Notes under the pieces: model-generated
The model's input: the letters and a program-made list of their open reading frames with translations, nothing else
Database searches by the model: none
Told to the model about the DNA's origin: nothing
Position numbers and translations under genes: made by a program
In this document: positions 6,890 to 8,110 of the stretch, piece by piece
How positions within the stretch are numbered: position 1 is the stretch's first letter
How the letters are laid out: every line of letters begins with the position of its first letter
Assembly (NCBI GenBank): GCA_964405465.1
Contig: CAYONZ010000089.1
Location: forward strand, 1-8,110
Direction: 5' to 3'
Source of the DNA: CAYONZ01 sp964405465
Lineage (GTDB): Bacteria > Bdellovibrionota > Bdellovibrionia > Bdellovibrionales > JAMPXM01
DNA: 8,110 nt

Positions 6890-8110
6890 TCAGAGTACAC
6901 CCGTTTCCAACAATAGCCTTTTGATCTCTAAATCACTTTGCAATTCCGCAGAATGCGCTTGGACAGCTTGAAGAAAAACCGGGTGCAATTTTCTCTCGCG
7001 CCTCAATGACAAATGAATGGCCGCAAAAAGTGCGTTTCGCTGTTCCTGTTGCCATGGACCCAGATGCTCTTTGCTTCGAGTTTCATGGGCATTGGCCTCG
7101 GTGAGCTGCAAATATTTGCGCATTAAAAATTCAAAAAATGCGGGATCTTTGATGGGCGAAAAGCATTTAACAACTTCTGGCCAATGACGAGACTGCCAAA
7201 GTCCTTCGGTGAAGTCAGAGAGATGCAACTCTAAATTTGTATTTTGCACCTCGCAAAATCGTGCTCGTCCCTCTTTTGACAAAAGAAGTTCCGAGAAAAA
7301 TGCGCGCCGAACTTCAAGCACCGAACCATCGCGTAAGCCAATTGAGTCAGCAAAATCAAACAATGAAATCGTTTGCGATGGAAACACAAACCCAATGTCT
7401 TTAAATGTCTGGCGTAGCTCCCGAATCAAACCTCGGTCATTGGCGAATCTCTGCATGAGTTCATTTTTCATTTTTTGCTCATCGAGCGACATTCGCTGCG
7501 AATTTTGATCAAATGCTCTTTGAATCGTTGGAATATAGGCCAAACGCTCAGTTGAACCGAGCGCCATCTCAATGGAACGAAGACGACGGGACCAGCTTGT
7601 ACGCGTATCCTGAATACTACAACTCATCTCACGTGCAGCTCCAGAAAAACCTGACTTCTGCTGCAACAGCCTTGGCGCAAATGCAACTTTTAGTTTCGTG
7701 TTCTCAGTTGATCGATCTACTGATCGCAAATGTTGTGCGTAGTCCCCGACTGACCTTAAATAGTTTCTTACCATACCAGCGGCATTGACACCAAGTGGTG
7801 CTGTTGAACCAAAGCCATAAATACGTGGCGTCTCTGAGAAGATCATCTGCATCGAACTCGCTGCAGATTGGCCGAGTGGGCCGTACCTCAGCATTGAAAC
7901 GGCCTGTGCTGTCTCACGACTATATCCATCTGCTCGTAAAATCGATTCATATTCTTGTGGCGAGCGATGATCACGCTCTTTTGATGCCAACGTATTACAG
8001 CCAAAAAGAAAAACCTCCTTGGGACGTTTAAACACTCCATCGCATTTACTGTCGCAAGAAAGTTCATTTAAGTCTTCAAAAGAAGCGCGAAGCCCAAGCT
8101 CACCAAAAAA
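6890..8110 (-). CDS. Partial protein with a caspase-fold-like (CHAT/DUF4347-like) N-terminal segment; 5' end missing
   Basis: A GTG at 8033-8035 could start a 381-residue protein, but the frame stays open to the window edge and adds 25 sensible residues (beginning FFGELGLRASFEDLNELS). No ribosome-binding site stands at a proper distance before that GTG, so I call it a 5'-truncated gene with 406 visible residues. Near the start is a strand ending in a Cys, EVFLFGCNTLA (Cys codon 7997-7999). This resembles the catalytic-Cys strand of clan CD caspase-like domains such as CHAT or DUF4347, where the wording is like LLYGCNVA. Later, RIYGFGSTAPLGVNAAG resembles the next strand and loop of such domains. 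The His partner would lie about 40-60 residues before the Cys, just outside the window; none of the 37 visible residues before the Cys is His. The remaining roughly 270 residues look alpha-helical, charged and without membrane segments, with no recognised family. It ends convergently with the acyl-CoA synthetase gene. Peptidase activity is inference. Confidence 0.6.
   Translation of the reverse strand, partial: FFGELGLRASFEDLNELSCDSKCDGVFKRPKEVFLFGCNTLASKERDHRSPQEYESILRADGYSRETAQAVSMLRYGPLGQSAASSMQMIFSETPRIYGFGSTAPLGVNAAGMVRNYLRSVGDYAQHLRSVDRSTENTKLKVAFAPRLLQQKSGFSGAAREMSCSIQDTRTSWSRRLRSIEMALGSTERLAYIPTIQRAFDQNSQRMSLDEQKMKNELMQRFANDRGLIRELRQTFKDIGFVFPSQTISLFDFADSIGLRDGSVLEVRRAFFSELLLSKEGRARFCEVQNTNLELHLSDFTEGLWQSRHWPEVVKCFSPIKDPAFFEFLMRKYLQLTEANAHETRSKEHLGPWQQEQRNALFAAIHLSLRRERKLHPVFLQAVQAHSAELQSDLEIKRLLLETGVL

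Noticed and set aside
6862..6891. GAGCG...CGCTC inverted repeat between the acyl-CoA synthetase gene and the caspase-like gene, as a bidirectional terminator
   Set aside because: The stem is 5 bp with a 20-base loop and no flanking T-run, so it is likely chance.
7209..7508. 99-codon + strand open frame antisense to the caspase-like gene
   Set aside because: The minus-strand frame is open over more than 1.2 kb with normal protein composition, while this frame gives a Ser/Arg-rich shadow without a domain.
8033..8035. GTG as the true start of the right-hand minus-strand gene
   Set aside because: The frame is open upstream to the edge with sensible residues, and the start would cut into the probable caspase-like domain. 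The nearby GGAG sits directly against the GTG, too close to act as a ribosome-binding site.

Overview
The window reads as an ordinary, gene-dense chromosomal stretch from a Gram-negative bacterium. Two genes encode exported beta-rich proteins of outer-membrane type, and a transmembrane Ser/Thr kinase carries PEGA-like repeats and the HRDMSPQN catalytic-loop wording common in the former deltaproteobacteria. Moderate-to-low GC together with that gene mix fits Bdellovibrionota (Bdellovibrio-like) best. This placement is inference from gene content, because no rRNA or marker phylogeny is available here.

Layout from left to right: (1) possible last codons of a + strand gene (1-60). (2) A minus-strand FadL/OmpP1-like outer-membrane barrel gene (62-1294). 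(3) A 123-bp divergent spacer holding a 7+6+7 inverted repeat. (4) A + strand gene for a small secreted, beta-rich protein of unknown function (1418-2065). (5) Minus-strand coaE, dephospho-CoA kinase (2112-2705). (6) A 213-bp divergent spacer. (7) A + strand gene for a 692-residue membrane Ser/Thr protein kinase with two C-terminal PEGA-like repeats (2919-4997). (8) A + strand long-chain acyl-CoA synthetase gene (5037-6863), preceded by a perfect 16-bp palindrome that covers a consensus TATAAT box and touches the start codon. (9) A minus-strand gene (6890 to the right edge) whose frame stays open to base 8110. Its 5' end is therefore missing, and its visible N-terminal part resembles the Cys half of a caspase-fold (CHAT/DUF4347-like) domain.

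Genes alternate strand and are mostly single transcription units, so there is no obvious multi-gene operon. A loose lipid/CoA theme exists: a FadL-type barrel (possible long-chain fatty acid uptake), CoaE (last step of CoA synthesis) and an acyl-CoA synthetase (fatty acid plus CoA to acyl-CoA). These are separate units and co-regulation is not shown. No mobile element, CRISPR array, tRNA or rRNA was seen. The points most worth following are the palindrome at the acyl-CoA synthetase promoter, the inverted repeat in the barrel/secreted-protein spacer, the possibly leaderless starts, and the truncated caspase-like gene. I do not see convincing evidence of a wholly new multi-gene system.
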